DNA of 64,000 nt, taken from Actinoplanes sp040639655. GTDB lineage: Bacteria; Actinomycetota; Actinomycetes; Mycobacteriales; Micromonosporaceae. The DNA lies in contig NZ_JBFAAI010000040.1 of the NCBI RefSeq assembly GCF_040639655.1, positions 22,336 to 86,335 of the forward strand, written 5' to 3'. The translations under genes were made by a program, and so were the position numbers. Shown here one piece after another: positions 1-8,048 of the stretch. How positions within the stretch are numbered: the first letter of the stretch is position 1; each line of letters begins with the position of its first letter. Under the pieces are notes generated by a model. It was given only the letters and a program-made list of their open reading frames with translations. It searched no databases and was not told where the DNA came from.

Positions 1-215
1 GCGAAACTCCGGCGCCGGGGCTGGCGTGCCGTGATCGATAGATGCCGCCACCACCCGGTCTCCGCTGCTCGGGGGCGATGTAGGTGCGTCGTGGGTAGGG
101 CGGCGGAGGTGACGGCGGGAAACGGTCGATGCAGGGGGCCCGCAGTCCGCAGATGCACCTGCGCCAGAAGGTCCGCCAGTCGCGGCGATGGCGCGGATGA
201 TGGGGGACCGGGCCG
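1..215. other. Left edge with no supported gene
   Basis: I see no convincing gene here. One short open frame reads rightward through it, but its composition is Arg/Cys-rich, typical of chance reading of GC-rich DNA, and it has no ribosome binding site. The segment may be the end or promoter side of something that lies outside the window. Confidence 0.4.
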
Positions 216-314
216 CTAGTCTGACGCCTTCTAGTCATAGGACCACCTTAGTTGACCACGGACTAGCTGTCTCCTAACAACTTGGTCAGAGACTAATAGT
301 CCCGCGCCTACGGT
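216..314 (+). promoter_or_regulatory. Promoter and operator-like cluster upstream of the small HTH gene
   Basis: A -35-like TTGACC (252-257) and a -10-like TAACAA (275-280) are separated by 17 bases. CTAGTC occurs at 216-221 and 231-236, its complement GACTAG at 261-266 inside the promoter spacer, and an 11-base palindrome GACTAATAGTC at 291-301 close to the expected transcription start. A second -10-like TACGGT sits at 309-314, 13 bases before the GTG start. The stretch is clearly more AT-rich than its surroundings. Half-sites overlapping a promoter suggest autorepression by the downstream HTH protein. This is inference. Confidence 0.5.
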
Positions 315-321
315 CGATCAT

Positions 322-531
322 GTGGGAGTGAAGCCGATCCGCCTCATGGGGGCGCACGAGATCCGCATCCGTCTGGGCGGAGTCAGCCGGCAACGGGCGT
401 ACCAGATCACCAGCCGTGCCGACTTTCCGAAGCCTGTGGCCGATCTTGCGCAAGGCAAGGTATGGCTGACCGAGGACGTCGAGGCATGGATGAAGGTCCA
501 TCGCCGGGACCTGGACGAGTCCGAGGACTGA
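322..531 (+). CDS. Small AlpA/excisionase-like helix-turn-helix protein
   Basis: The product is a 69-residue acidic-tailed DNA-binding protein. The core reads like a winged HTH of the AlpA/MerR-like family: a segment containing GGVSRQRAYQ forms the recognition region, followed by FPKP and VWLTEDVEAWM, the pattern by which these short proteins end in a wing and a C-terminal helix. Such proteins usually act as excisionases or small transcription factors. The start is taken as GTG 322. An internal ATG at 346 is possible, but neither has a clear ribosome binding site. A TACGGT box 13 bases upstream of GTG 322 would fit a nearly leaderless message. No integrase is visible, so a phage role cannot be supported. 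Family assignment is by motif only. Confidence 0.65.
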   Translation: MGVKPIRLMGAHEIRIRLGGVSRQRAYQITSRADFPKPVADLAQGKVWLTEDVEAWMKVHRRDLDESED

Positions 532-647
532 TTCGCCCGGTCACGGTGGTGACCGGCGCCGGCCCGGAGCCGGCCGTCGCTCGTGCGGCGGCCGGCTCCC
601 GACGGGCCGGTTACTGTCGTGCCCCGATCGCCATGTGGACTGTCCGA

Positions 648-1919
648 TCAGTCGGTATTGGTGGATTTCGATAGTCGCTCGGCCGTGGTCTGCCCGGGTT
701 CGGCGCCGGCTTGCCGGCGAACCGGTGGCGCCGGTCGCGGGACGAGCGAGACGCCGTCCGCCGTACGCGTCACCATGCCCGCCACCTCCAGGAGCGACAG
801 GCGCCTCAGGACGGTTCGCAGGCTCAGCCGTGCCTCTGCCGCCAGCTCCTCCGGGGTGACCGACCCGGTCCGCGGAAGGGCCTCGAGGACGAGCGCGGTC
901 TCCTCGTCGAGATGATCGTGCCGGCGTTCCGGTCCGCGCGGCGGATCGGCGAGGTACTCACCGATGCGGCCGATCTCTTCGAGCACCTCGGCCGCGGAGG
1001 TGACGACGCGTGCGTACGGATTGCTCCGCAGGATCTCGTGGCAGCCGACGGACATCGCAGACGTCACCGGTCCGGGTACGACCATCGCCGGCCGTCCGAG
1101 CGCCAGCACCCGGCTCATCGTCTGGGTGGCGCCGCTGCGGGCGGCCGCCTCCACGACGACCGTGCCCGCGGTGCTCGCGGCGATCACCCGGTTCCGGATC
1201 AGGAACCGGTGCCGCAGCGGCTCGGCGCCGATCGGCCATTCGCTGACCAGCAGGCCCGTCTCGATGATCCGGTCGAACATCGCCGAGTTCCCGATCGGGT
1301 ACGGGCGGTCGACGCCGCACGCCAGAACAGCGACGGTCCGCCCGCCCGCCGCCAGCGCACCGCGATGGGCCGCGGCGTCGATGCCGAAAGCGCCTCCGGA
1401 CAGGATCGTCCATCCGTCCCGGCTGATCGTGCAGGCGAGTTCGCTGGTGACGTGGATGCCGTAGTCGGTGGCCGCACGCGCGCCGACGACGGCGACCGAG
1501 CGTTCCAGCGTCTCGCCGAGCGGCCACGCTCCACGAACCCAGAAGCACAGCGGTGGCCGGACGTCGAAGTTGATCCGGCCCGCGGAGTCCAGTTCCAGCC
1601 CGGCCAGATCGCTGACCCGCCGTGGCCATTCCTCGTCCGACGGCACCACGAGGCGAGCACCGAGCCGGTCCGCCCGGCGGATCGCGATCTCCGCCATCCG
1701 GCGCGGGTCGCCGGCGGCGAGCCGGGCGGACACCGCGGCACGCAGACGCTTGTCCGGGATGTCGCCGCTGAGCAGCAGATCCAGGGCAGCCGGTGCGCCG
1801 ACCTGTTCGACAAGATTCCAGACCGCACGGTTGCCGGGTTCGGCCAGCCAGGTGAGAGCCGCCCGGGCCGCCCGGTCCTCCGGTCCACCGGCCGGGACCG
1901 GCCCACTCAAGACGGCCAC
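648..1919 (-). CDS. dprA: DNA-processing protein DprA
   Basis: The product is 423 residues, somewhat long for DprA. Known DprA proteins bind single-stranded DNA and load RecA during natural transformation. The Rossmann-like core is plain: VAVVGARAATDYG, then GGAFGIDAAAHRGAL, then an SEWPIG stretch and RFLIRNRVIAAS, all DprA hallmarks. A C-terminal winged-helix-like region (SVTPEELAAEARLS) follows. Start GTG 1919 was chosen because the frame further upstream runs into repeats and loses family character. A 14-codon leader frame (1907-1951) preceded by GGAGAG ends just inside the gene and might couple translation. The YifB/ComM gene lies upstream on the same strand, a common pairing, but here with an unusual 302-base gap. 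Confidence 0.9.
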   Translation of the reverse strand: MAVLSGPVPAGGPEDRAARAALTWLAEPGNRAVWNLVEQVGAPAALDLLLSGDIPDKRLRAAVSARLAAGDPRRMAEIAIRRADRLGARLVVPSDEEWPRRVSDLAGLELDSAGRINFDVRPPLCFWVRGAWPLGETLERSVAVVGARAATDYGIHVTSELACTISRDGWTILSGGAFGIDAAAHRGALAAGGRTVAVLACGVDRPYPIGNSAMFDRIIETGLLVSEWPIGAEPLRHRFLIRNRVIAASTAGTVVVEAAARSGATQTMSRVLALGRPAMVVPGPVTSAMSVGCHEILRSNPYARVVTSAAEVLEEIGRIGEYLADPPRGPERRHDHLDEETALVLEALPRTGSVTPEELAAEARLSLRTVLRRLSLLEVAGMVTRTADGVSLVPRPAPPVRRQAGAEPGQTTAERLSKSTNTD

Positions 1920-2221
1920 CGATGAAGCCGGCCCAGCACTGAGACGTTCACAGACTCTCCCGTCGAAACGTCGGAGGAAGCGGGCGGCTGCCCGAAGGGG
2001 AAGGCGCGGCGAGGTCGCGGCGCGAGGAGGGGATCGGGCGGCTGCCCGAAGGGGAAGGCGCGGCGAGAACGGGGAGGTCGCGCCACGAGCGGGGAGCGGG
2101 CGGCTGCCCGAAGAGAAAGGTGAGGCCGCGAGGTGAGGAGCACCCGGCACGAGGGAGGAGGCGGGAAAGGCCGGTGAGGCAGGGCGGCAGGAACCGCCGG
2201 AACGGGTACGCGAGAACGCAG
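1920..2221. repeat. Intergenic region with three copies of a short direct repeat
   Basis: The gap between the ComM-like gene and dprA holds three copies of a unit beginning CGGGCGGCTGCCCGAAG: 1981-2013, 2035-2067 (identical over 33 bases) and a degenerate third copy at 2097-2120. Start-to-start distances are 54 and 62 bases. GCGGCTGCCCGAAG is partly self-complementary. Open frames crossing it only translate the repeat, and no gene is supported. Confidence 0.75.
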
Positions 2222-3757
2222 TCACCGGGAGCCGCGGACATCGGCTTCTCCCATCCGCAGCTGGTAGGCCTCGCAGACGTCGCCCTCCGACGGCCGGGCA
2301 CGCCCGTCGAGATCGGCCACGGTCCACGCCAGCCGGAGGCATCGGTCGTAACCGCGGGCCGACAGCACTCCTTTGTCGAGCGCGCCGTGCAGCACCGCGG
2401 TGTCCCGCGCCGGCAGCCGCCAAGGTTCCCGCCGCAGCGTCGGTCCCGGTACCTCGGCGTTGGTCGGCCATCCGCCCGATGCCCACCTGGTCGCCGCCGC
2501 CACCCGCGCCTGGGCGACCCGTGCCGCGACAGTCGCCGACGGCTCGGCCGGCTCGGAGTCGACCAGGAGTTGGGCGGCGCGGACCGGTAGCAGGTTGACC
2601 CGCATGTCGATGCGGTCCAGCAGTGGCCCAGAGAGCCGTCCGAGGTAGCGCCGCCGCACGGTGGGACCGCACCGGCACGCCTGGTCTCCGGCCGGTGAGG
2701 CGCAGGGGCACGGGTTGGCGGCGACCACGAGCTGGGCACGCGCCGGATATTCGACGGTCCCGCGGGCCCGCGACAGCACGACCCGGCCGCTCTCCAGTGG
2801 TTGCCGCAGCGCCTGCAGGGTGGCGCGGCCCATCTCGGGGACCTCGTCAAGAAAGAGGACCCCTCGGTGGGCGAGTGAGAGCGCGCCGGGCCGGATCAGC
2901 CCGGACCCGCCGCCGACCAGGGCGGCGAGGGTGGAGCTGTGGTGCGGGGCCTGGAACGGCGGTCGGCGGACGAGCTGCCCGTCCGGCGGCAGGATCCCGG
3001 CGATGGACTGCAGTGCGGTCACTTCGAGGGCGGCGTCGTCGTCGAGTTCGGGGAGGATCGACGGCAGCCGTTCGGCGAGCATGGTCTTGCCCGCGCCCGG
3101 CGGCCCGAAGAGGGCCAGGTGGTGTCCTCCGGCGGCGGCGATCTCCAGGGCGTACCGGCCGGTCTCCTGGCCGGCGAGATCGGCGAGGTCCGGGCCGGGC
3201 GGCGGGGGCACCGGCGGTACGGCCGGCGGATCCAGCAGGGCGCCGGTGCCCCGGGTGTACTCGGTGAGCCGGTGCAGCGTGTCGACGGCACGCACGGTCA
3301 CTCCGGGGACGACGCTCGCCTCGCAGGCGTTGGCCAGCGGCACGATGACCCGGCTTATCCCGGCCCGTGCCGCCGCGGCGACCATCGGCAGCACACCGCG
3401 GACCGGCCGGACGGTCCCGTCGAGGCCGAGCTCGCCGATGAGGGCCACCCCGTCGAGCCGTTCCGGCGGCAGGGACCCGCTTCCGGTGAGCACGGCAGCG
3501 GCGACCGCCATGTCGAACCCGCTGCCGTGCTTGGGCAGGGCCGCGGGCAGCAGGTTCACGGTGATCCGCCGCTGGGGCCAGTCATGGCCGGAGTTGACGA
3601 CGGCGGCCCGTACCCGGTCGCGGGCCTCGTTGAGGGAGGTGTCGGGCAGTCCGGTGAGCACGAGGGTGGGCAGGCCGTTGGAGAGGTCGGCCTCCACCTC
3701 GACCACGTGACCGGAGACGCCGACCAGCCCGGCGCAGAGCACTCGCGCGTACGCCAT
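2222..3757 (-). CDS. YifB/ComM-family Mg-chelatase-like AAA+ ATPase
   Basis: The product is 511 residues. An N-terminal Lon-protease-like fold starts MAYARVLCAGLVGVSGHVVE and is followed by the AAA+ domain with Walker A GPPGAGKTML and Walker B FLDEVPEM, then the C-terminal Mg-chelatase domain with the Cys cluster NPCPCASPAGDQACRCG, as usual in this family. The Haemophilus and Vibrio homologue ComM is a branch-migration helicase used in natural transformation. Start ATG 3757 overlaps the yraN stop codon in a TGATG arrangement, which argues for this start over a longer frame reaching 3868. It belongs to the yraN-comM-dprA run. Whether the organism is transformable is unknown. Confidence 0.93.
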   Translation of the reverse strand: MAYARVLCAGLVGVSGHVVEVEADLSNGLPTLVLTGLPDTSLNEARDRVRAAVVNSGHDWPQRRITVNLLPAALPKHGSGFDMAVAAAVLTGSGSLPPERLDGVALIGELGLDGTVRPVRGVLPMVAAAARAGISRVIVPLANACEASVVPGVTVRAVDTLHRLTEYTRGTGALLDPPAVPPVPPPPGPDLADLAGQETGRYALEIAAAGGHHLALFGPPGAGKTMLAERLPSILPELDDDAALEVTALQSIAGILPPDGQLVRRPPFQAPHHSSTLAALVGGGSGLIRPGALSLAHRGVLFLDEVPEMGRATLQALRQPLESGRVVLSRARGTVEYPARAQLVVAANPCPCASPAGDQACRCGPTVRRRYLGRLSGPLLDRIDMRVNLLPVRAAQLLVDSEPAEPSATVAARVAQARVAAATRWASGGWPTNAEVPGPTLRREPWRLPARDTAVLHGALDKGVLSARGYDRCLRLAWTVADLDGRARPSEGDVCEAYQLRMGEADVRGSR

Positions 3758-4116
3758 CAGAACGCGCCCGGGATGTGGACCAGCCGGGTGGCGCCGCGGC
3801 GTTGCGGCAGGACCTCCATCACGTCGAAGCGGATGTGCTCCGCGCGTACCCCCGTCTCGGCCAGCCACCTGGAGGCCAGATGCCGTAACCGGCGCACCTT
3901 GCGGTGATCGACGGCGGCCGCGGGCGGGCCGAAGGTCGCCGTGCGCCGTGTCTTGACCTCGCAGAAGACCAGGTCGGCGCCATCACGGAGGATGAGGTCG
4001 ATCTCACCTTCGGAGCACCGCCAGTTGCGTTGCAGCACTGTGAGACCGATCGCCTGGAGATGCCGGGCGGCCAGCCGCTCGCCGTAGGCACCGATCGCCC
4101 GTCGCTGAGTCGTCAT
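3757..4116 (-). CDS. YraN/UPF0102 endonuclease-fold protein
   Basis: The product is 119 residues, the usual length for UPF0102. The PD-(D/E)xK-like core is visible as EGEIDLILRDG and VFCEVKTR, giving the D...ExK arrangement. N-terminal GAYGERLAARHL is also typical. The biochemical role of the family is not settled: some members cleave DNA, and others are linked to recombination. It is the first gene of a minus-strand run with comM and dprA. The start codon falls inside an imperfect 30-base tandem duplication (4113-4172), so the 5' leader looks recently rearranged. Confidence 0.9.
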   Translation of the reverse strand: MTTQRRAIGAYGERLAARHLQAIGLTVLQRNWRCSEGEIDLILRDGADLVFCEVKTRRTATFGPPAAAVDHRKVRRLRHLASRWLAETGVRAEHIRFDVMEVLPQRRGATRLVHIPGAF

Positions 4117-4172
4117 GGCGTGCGACGTTCACAGGATTCCGGTCACGGCGTGCGACGCCCTGTGGATTGCCG
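4113..4172. repeat. Imperfect 30-bp tandem duplication across the yraN start
   Basis: Bases 4113-4142 and 4143-4172 are two head-to-tail 30-base units matching at 22 of 30 positions and sharing GGCGTGCGACG. The first copy carries the yraN ATG (minus strand); in the second the equivalent codon is GTG. Confidence 0.6.
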
Positions 4173-4457
4173 GGTGGTGTGGACGACGCTCCGGTCCGGG
4201 CCGGTGCGTGCTAGAGCTGAGGGCGGACCGGACCGCCCGGCGGCTTGGCGTATGCTGGTTGACGGCGACCGCCCCGGCGGTCGACCTCGCGTGCCCTCCG
4301 AATGCCCGCTTCCTGGTCACCCAGCGTAAGCGGTCTTCGGCGGTGGCCCTCCCCTGGTCCTGATTCTCATCGGGTCCGACTGCGGCCACCGACCAGGCGC
4401 CAGGACGCTCATCGTCGGTGAGCGTGATAACCAGGGAAGATCTAGGGAGTACCCACC
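4173..4457 (+). promoter_or_regulatory. Leader and promoter region of rpsB-tsf
   Basis: This non-coding stretch lies between divergent yraN and rpsB. A TATGCT box at 4251-4256 is the best -10 candidate, but I find no good -35 at 17-18 bases. It would give an rpsB leader of about 195 bases. A purine-rich segment at 4431-4448 with AGGGAG lies just before the rpsB ATG. No known riboswitch or protein-binding leader motif is recognised. Confidence 0.35.
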
Positions 4458-5393
4458 ATGGCCGTAGTGACCATGCGCCAACTGCTGGAGAGCGGTGTCC
4501 ACTTCGGGCACCAGACCCGGCGCTGGAACCCGAAGATGAAGCGCTTCATCATGACGGAGCGCAACGGCATCTACATCATCGACCTGCGCCAGACCCTCGA
4601 CTACATCGAGAAGGCCTACGCGTTCGTCCGTGACACCGTCGCCGAGGGTGGCCACATCCTCTTCGTCGGCACCAAGAAGCAGGCCCAGGAGGCCATCGCC
4701 GAGCAGGCGACGCGGGTCGGCCAGCCGTACGTCAACCACCGCTGGCTCGGTGGCATGCTGACCAACTTCCAGACGGTGTACAAGCGTCTTCAGCGCATGA
4801 AGGAGCTCGAGGCTCTGGGTGACCTGACCGGCACCGCCGCGGGTTACACCAAGAAGGAGACCCTGCAGCTCTTCCGCGAGAAGACCAAGCTCACCAAGAC
4901 CCTCGGTGGTCTGCGTGACATGACCAAGACGCCGTCGGCGATCTGGGTCGTGGACACCAAGAAGGAGCACATCGCGGTCGACGAGGCCCGGAAGCTGAAC
5001 ATCCCGGTCATCGCGGTGCTGGACACCAACTGTGACCCGGACGAGGTCGACTTCCCGATCCCGGGCAACGACGACGCGATCCGGTCCGCCGAGCTGCTGA
5101 CCAAGGTCATCGCGGCCGCCGTCGCCGACGGTCTGATCAAGCGGTCCGGCCGTGGCCGTGGCGGCGCCGACGAGAAGCCCGAGGCGGGCACCGTCGCCGC
5201 CGGTGAGCCGCTGCCCGAGTGGGAGCGTGACCTCTACGAGGGTGCCGAGAAGAAGGCCGACCAGCCCGCAGCCGAGGCCGCCCCGGTCGAGGCCGCTCCG
5301 GCTGAGGCCGCTCCGGCTGAGGCCGCTCCGGCTGAGGCCGCCCCGGCGGAGGCTGCCCCCGCCCCGGTGGCTGCCGCCGCCCCGGCTGAGTAA
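4458..5393 (+). CDS. rpsB: 30S ribosomal protein S2
   Basis: The product is 311 residues, against roughly 240-260 for most bacterial S2. The first 235 or so residues are a normal S2, starting MAVVTMRQLLESGVHFGHQT and including FVGTKKQAQE and NHRWLGGML. It binds 16S rRNA in the small-subunit head/body junction. The surplus is a low-complexity Ala/Pro/Glu C-terminal tail made of repeated EAAPA units, encoded by three perfect 15-base tandem repeats (5295-5339). Similar but variable tails occur in other actinobacterial S2 proteins. It forms an operon with tsf, the standard bacterial pairing. Confidence 0.97.
   Translation: MAVVTMRQLLESGVHFGHQTRRWNPKMKRFIMTERNGIYIIDLRQTLDYIEKAYAFVRDTVAEGGHILFVGTKKQAQEAIAEQATRVGQPYVNHRWLGGMLTNFQTVYKRLQRMKELEALGDLTGTAAGYTKKETLQLFREKTKLTKTLGGLRDMTKTPSAIWVVDTKKEHIAVDEARKLNIPVIAVLDTNCDPDEVDFPIPGNDDAIRSAELLTKVIAAAVADGLIKRSGRGRGGADEKPEAGTVAAGEPLPEWERDLYEGAEKKADQPAAEAAPVEAAPAEAAPAEAAPAEAAPAEAAPAPVAAAAPAE
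5295..5339 (+). repeat. Three 15-bp tandem repeats in the rpsB tail
   Basis: Three perfect head-to-tail copies of GCTCCGGCTGAGGCC encode Ala-Pro-Ala-Glu-Ala in the dispensable-looking C-terminal tail of S2. Degenerate copies flank them. Such repeats change copy number by slippage without shifting frame. Confidence 0.85.
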
Positions 5394-5470
5394 GTCGTCC
5401 CGATTGCTTCCGGCCGTCGCCGCTGCTGGCGGCGGCGGCCGAATCCCGACTGATCATCGAGAGAAGAGTC

Positions 5471-6301
5471 ATGGCTAACTACACCGCCGCGGACGTCAAG
5501 AAGCTCCGCGACCTCACCGGTGCCGGCATGATGGACTGCAAGAAGGCGCTGGAGGAGTCCGAGGGCGACTTCGACAAGGCCGTCGAGTTCCTGCGCATCA
5601 AGGGTGCCAAGGACGTCGGCAAGCGGGCCGGCCGCACCGCCGCCAACGGCATCGTCAGCCACTCCGGCAACGCGCTGCTCGAGCTCAACTGCGAGACCGA
5701 CTTCGTCGCCAAGACCCCGGACTTCGTCGCGCTGGGTCAGCGTCTGGTCGAGTTCGGCGAGCAGAACAAGGTCGCCGACGCCGCCGGGCTGCTCGCCTCG
5801 ACGATCGAGGACGGCAAGACCGTCGCCGATCTGATCCAGGACTACGCCGCCAAGATCGGCGAGAAGATCGTCCTGAACCGCTTCACGATCGTCGACGGCA
5901 CCGTTGCGATCTACCTGCACCGCAAGGCGCAGGACCTGCCGCCGCAGGTCGGTGTCCTGGTGCAGTACACCGGCAAGGACGACGAGGCGGCCGACTCGGA
6001 CGCCCGCGCGATCGGCATGCAGATCACCGCGATGCGGCCGAAGTACCTGAGCCGCGAGGAGGTGCCGGCCGAGGTCGTCGAGACCGAGCGCCGCGTCGCC
6101 GAGCAGACCGCTCGTGAGGAGGGCAAGCCGGAGCAGGCGCTGCCCAAGATCATCGAGGGCCGGGTGAACTCCTTCTTCAAGGACTTCGTCCTGCTGGAGC
6201 AGGCTTCGGTCGTCGACAACAAGAAGACGGTCAAGCAGATCACCGCCGAGGCCGGTATCGAGGTGACCGGCTTCGTCCGGTTCGAGGTCGGCCAGGAGTA
6301 A
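5471..6301 (+). CDS. tsf: Translation elongation factor Ts
   Basis: The product is 276 residues, typical of the actinobacterial form. EF-Ts is the guanine-nucleotide exchange factor for EF-Tu. The N-terminal UBA-like domain carries LRDLTGAGMMDCKKALEE, and the core has ELNCETDFVAKTPDF, the TDFV motif that contacts the EF-Tu nucleotide-binding domain. It lies 77 bases downstream of rpsB with a GAGAAGAG ribosome binding site, so the two are probably cotranscribed. A strong hairpin follows the stop codon. Confidence 0.97.
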   Translation: MANYTAADVKKLRDLTGAGMMDCKKALEESEGDFDKAVEFLRIKGAKDVGKRAGRTAANGIVSHSGNALLELNCETDFVAKTPDFVALGQRLVEFGEQNKVADAAGLLASTIEDGKTVADLIQDYAAKIGEKIVLNRFTIVDGTVAIYLHRKAQDLPPQVGVLVQYTGKDDEAADSDARAIGMQITAMRPKYLSREEVPAEVVETERRVAEQTAREEGKPEQALPKIIEGRVNSFFKDFVLLEQASVVDNKKTVKQITAEAGIEVTGFVRFEVGQE

Positions 6302-6323
6302 GGCACCGGGAAAGCAATCGGTC

Positions 6324-6359
6324 GGGAGGTCGGGTACGCGATTGAGCGCCCGGCCTCCC
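6324..6359 (+). terminator. Hairpin terminator after tsf
   Basis: GGGAGGTCGGG (6324-6334) pairs with CCCGGCCTCCC (6349-6359) over 11 base pairs, including one G-T wobble, with a 14-base loop. There is no long T run, as is common in actinobacteria. It would close the rpsB-tsf unit. Confidence 0.65.
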
Positions 6360-6366
6360 GGTCGCA

Positions 6367-6372
6367 TAAGGT
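6367..6372 (+). promoter_or_regulatory. Candidate -10 box for pyrH-frr
   Basis: TAAGGT lies 40 bases before the preferred pyrH ATG and just after the tsf terminator. TTGAGC at 6342-6347 is a possible -35 at a slightly long 19-base spacing. This fits a separate promoter for pyrH-frr but is weak on its own. Confidence 0.35.
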
Positions 6373-6406
6373 CTCTTAGCAGATGAAGAAGGGAAAGGCG
6401 GGTCTC

Positions 6407-7171
6407 ATGACGATGGTGACCGAGCAGTCCGCCACGGTTGACGATCAGAACCCGCCGACCATGCGGCCACGGCGGGTCGTTCTCAAACTGTCCGGCGAGG
6501 TCTTCGGTGGCGGCGACGTCGGGGTCGAGCCCGACGTGGTGCAGTCGCTGGCGAAGCAGATCGCCACCGTCACGCGGGCCGGCATCCAGGTCGCGGTCGT
6601 GGTCGGTGGTGGAAACTTCTTCCGCGGCGCCGAGCTGCAGAAGCGCGGGATGGACCGCAACCGCGCCGACTACATGGGCATGCTCGGGACGGTGATGAAC
6701 TGCCTCGCTCTCCAGGACTTCCTGGAGAAGGAGGGCATCGAGACCCGCGTGCAGACCGCCATCACGATGGCCCAGGTGGCCGAGCCCTACCTTCCGCTGC
6801 GCGCCATCCGGCACCTGGAGAAGGGCCGCGTCGTCATCTTCGGCGCGGGCGCCGGCATGCCGTACTTCTCCACCGACACCGTCACCGCCCAGCGCGCACT
6901 CGAGATCCGCGCGGACATGGTGCTGATGAGCAAGAACGGTGTGGACGGCGTCTACACCGCCGACCCGCGGGTGGACCCGAGCGCCAGCAAGCTGGACTCC
7001 ATCACCTTCCAGGAAGTCCTCCAGCGCGGGCTGCGCGTCGCCGATCAGGCCGCCTTCAGCCTCTGCCAGGAGAACAAGCTGCCGATGCTGATCTTCGGCG
7101 CGGAGGGCGACGACACCATCGTGCGTGCATGCGCCGGCGAGCGGATCGGCACGCTGATCACCGCCGACTGA
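6407..7171 (+). CDS. pyrH: UMP kinase
   Basis: The product is 254 residues, an amino-acid-kinase-fold enzyme that converts UMP to UDP with ATP in pyrimidine synthesis. The nucleotide and phosphate motifs are clear: VVLKLSGEVFGG, VVVGGGNFFRG and FGAGAGMPYFSTDT. ATG 6407 is preferred because a GAAGGGAAAGG purine run lies in front of it. An in-frame ATG at 6383 would add eight basic residues. The frr gene follows after 62 bases, the usual pyrH-frr order downstream of rpsB-tsf. Confidence 0.95.
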   Translation: MTMVTEQSATVDDQNPPTMRPRRVVLKLSGEVFGGGDVGVEPDVVQSLAKQIATVTRAGIQVAVVVGGGNFFRGAELQKRGMDRNRADYMGMLGTVMNCLALQDFLEKEGIETRVQTAITMAQVAEPYLPLRAIRHLEKGRVVIFGAGAGMPYFSTDTVTAQRALEIRADMVLMSKNGVDGVYTADPRVDPSASKLDSITFQEVLQRGLRVADQAAFSLCQENKLPMLIFGAEGDDTIVRACAGERIGTLITAD

Positions 7172-7233
7172 GTCGCGTCACAACGTCCCCACGTCCCGCA
7201 CCACCGAAGACAGCAAGGAGGCGAGAAGAGCCG

Positions 7234-7791
7234 GTGATCGAGGAAACCCTCTTCGAGGCCGAGGAGAAGATGGAGAGCGCGGTCGAGCACGCCAAGGAGG
7301 AGTTCGCCGCCATCCGTACCGGCCGGGCTACTCCCGCGATGTTCTCCAAGATCCTGGTCGACTACTACGGCGCACCCACGCCGGTGACGCAGATGGCCTC
7401 CGTCGGCGTCCCGGAGCCGCGCATGGTCATCGTCAAGCCCTACGACGCGTCCCAGCTGGGCCCGATCGAGCGGGCGATCCGTGACTCGGATCTGGGGGTC
7501 AACCCCAACAACGAGGGTACGCAGCTGCGCATCCACCTTCCGCAGATGACCGAGGAACGCCGCCGCGAGATGATCAAGGTGGCCCGGGGCAAGGCCGAGG
7601 ACGGCCGTGTCGCGATCCGCAACGTGCGCCGCAAGGCCAAGGACCAGATCGACAAGCTGGTCAAGGACGGCGGGACGGGTGAGGACGACGGCCGTCGCGC
7701 GGAGAAGGAACTCGACGACGTGACGCACCGCTACGTCGCGGTGATCGACGAGCTCGTCAAGCACAAGGAAGCCGAGCTCCTCGAAGTCTGA
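7234..7791 (+). CDS. frr: Ribosome recycling factor
   Basis: The product is 185 residues, the standard length. With EF-G it splits post-termination ribosomes. Start GTG 7234 gives the canonical N-terminus MIEETLFEAEEKMESAVEH. An AAGGAGG site lies 12 bases upstream. Conserved RTGRATPAMF near residues 30-39 and the C-terminal three-helix bundle (ERRREMIKVARGKAEDGR) are present. A hairpin terminator follows within 10 bases of the stop, ending the pyrH-frr unit. Confidence 0.96.
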   Translation: MIEETLFEAEEKMESAVEHAKEEFAAIRTGRATPAMFSKILVDYYGAPTPVTQMASVGVPEPRMVIVKPYDASQLGPIERAIRDSDLGVNPNNEGTQLRIHLPQMTEERRREMIKVARGKAEDGRVAIRNVRRKAKDQIDKLVKDGGTGEDDGRRAEKELDDVTHRYVAVIDELVKHKEAELLEV

Positions 7792-7800
7792 GGATCGCCG

Positions 7801-7836
7801 GAAGCCCGGACCCCTTACCTCCGGGGGCCGGGCTTC
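7801..7836 (+). terminator. Hairpin terminator after frr
   Basis: GAAGCCCGG (7801-7809) and CCGGGCTTC (7828-7836) are perfect complements. The interior also pairs ACCCC with GGGG. It lies nine bases past the frr stop. Confidence 0.75.
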
Positions 7837-8048
7837 TCCCCTGTCCGGCCAGTGCTGGTTCACAGGTGGTTAAATTGCCCGCCACCTCGACGGCTGTTCA
7901 GGCGTCACCTTTGCAGTACGCTCTGCACGGTTCCCGTGGGCGCGCCGGACGGCCGGCACGGGACACGAGTGGAGATTCCGGCAGGTAGGGGTTCGGCTTT
8001 GTTCTTGCGTTCGGCGGCGACACCGCTCAGCACAGCGCTCGGGGCCTG

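Noticed and set aside
31..219. A 62-codon ORF at the left edge
   Set aside because: It has Cys/Arg-rich composition, no ribosome binding site and no recognisable motif.
322..531. Integrated phage or plasmid element at the left edge
   Set aside because: The HTH protein resembles excisionases, but no integrase, attachment site or other mobile-element gene is present in the window.
1948..2850. Minus-strand frames with repeated RRAFPFGQPP
   Set aside because: The protein repeat is simply the translation of the intergenic DNA repeat and joins antisense or off-frame reading of the ComM-like gene.
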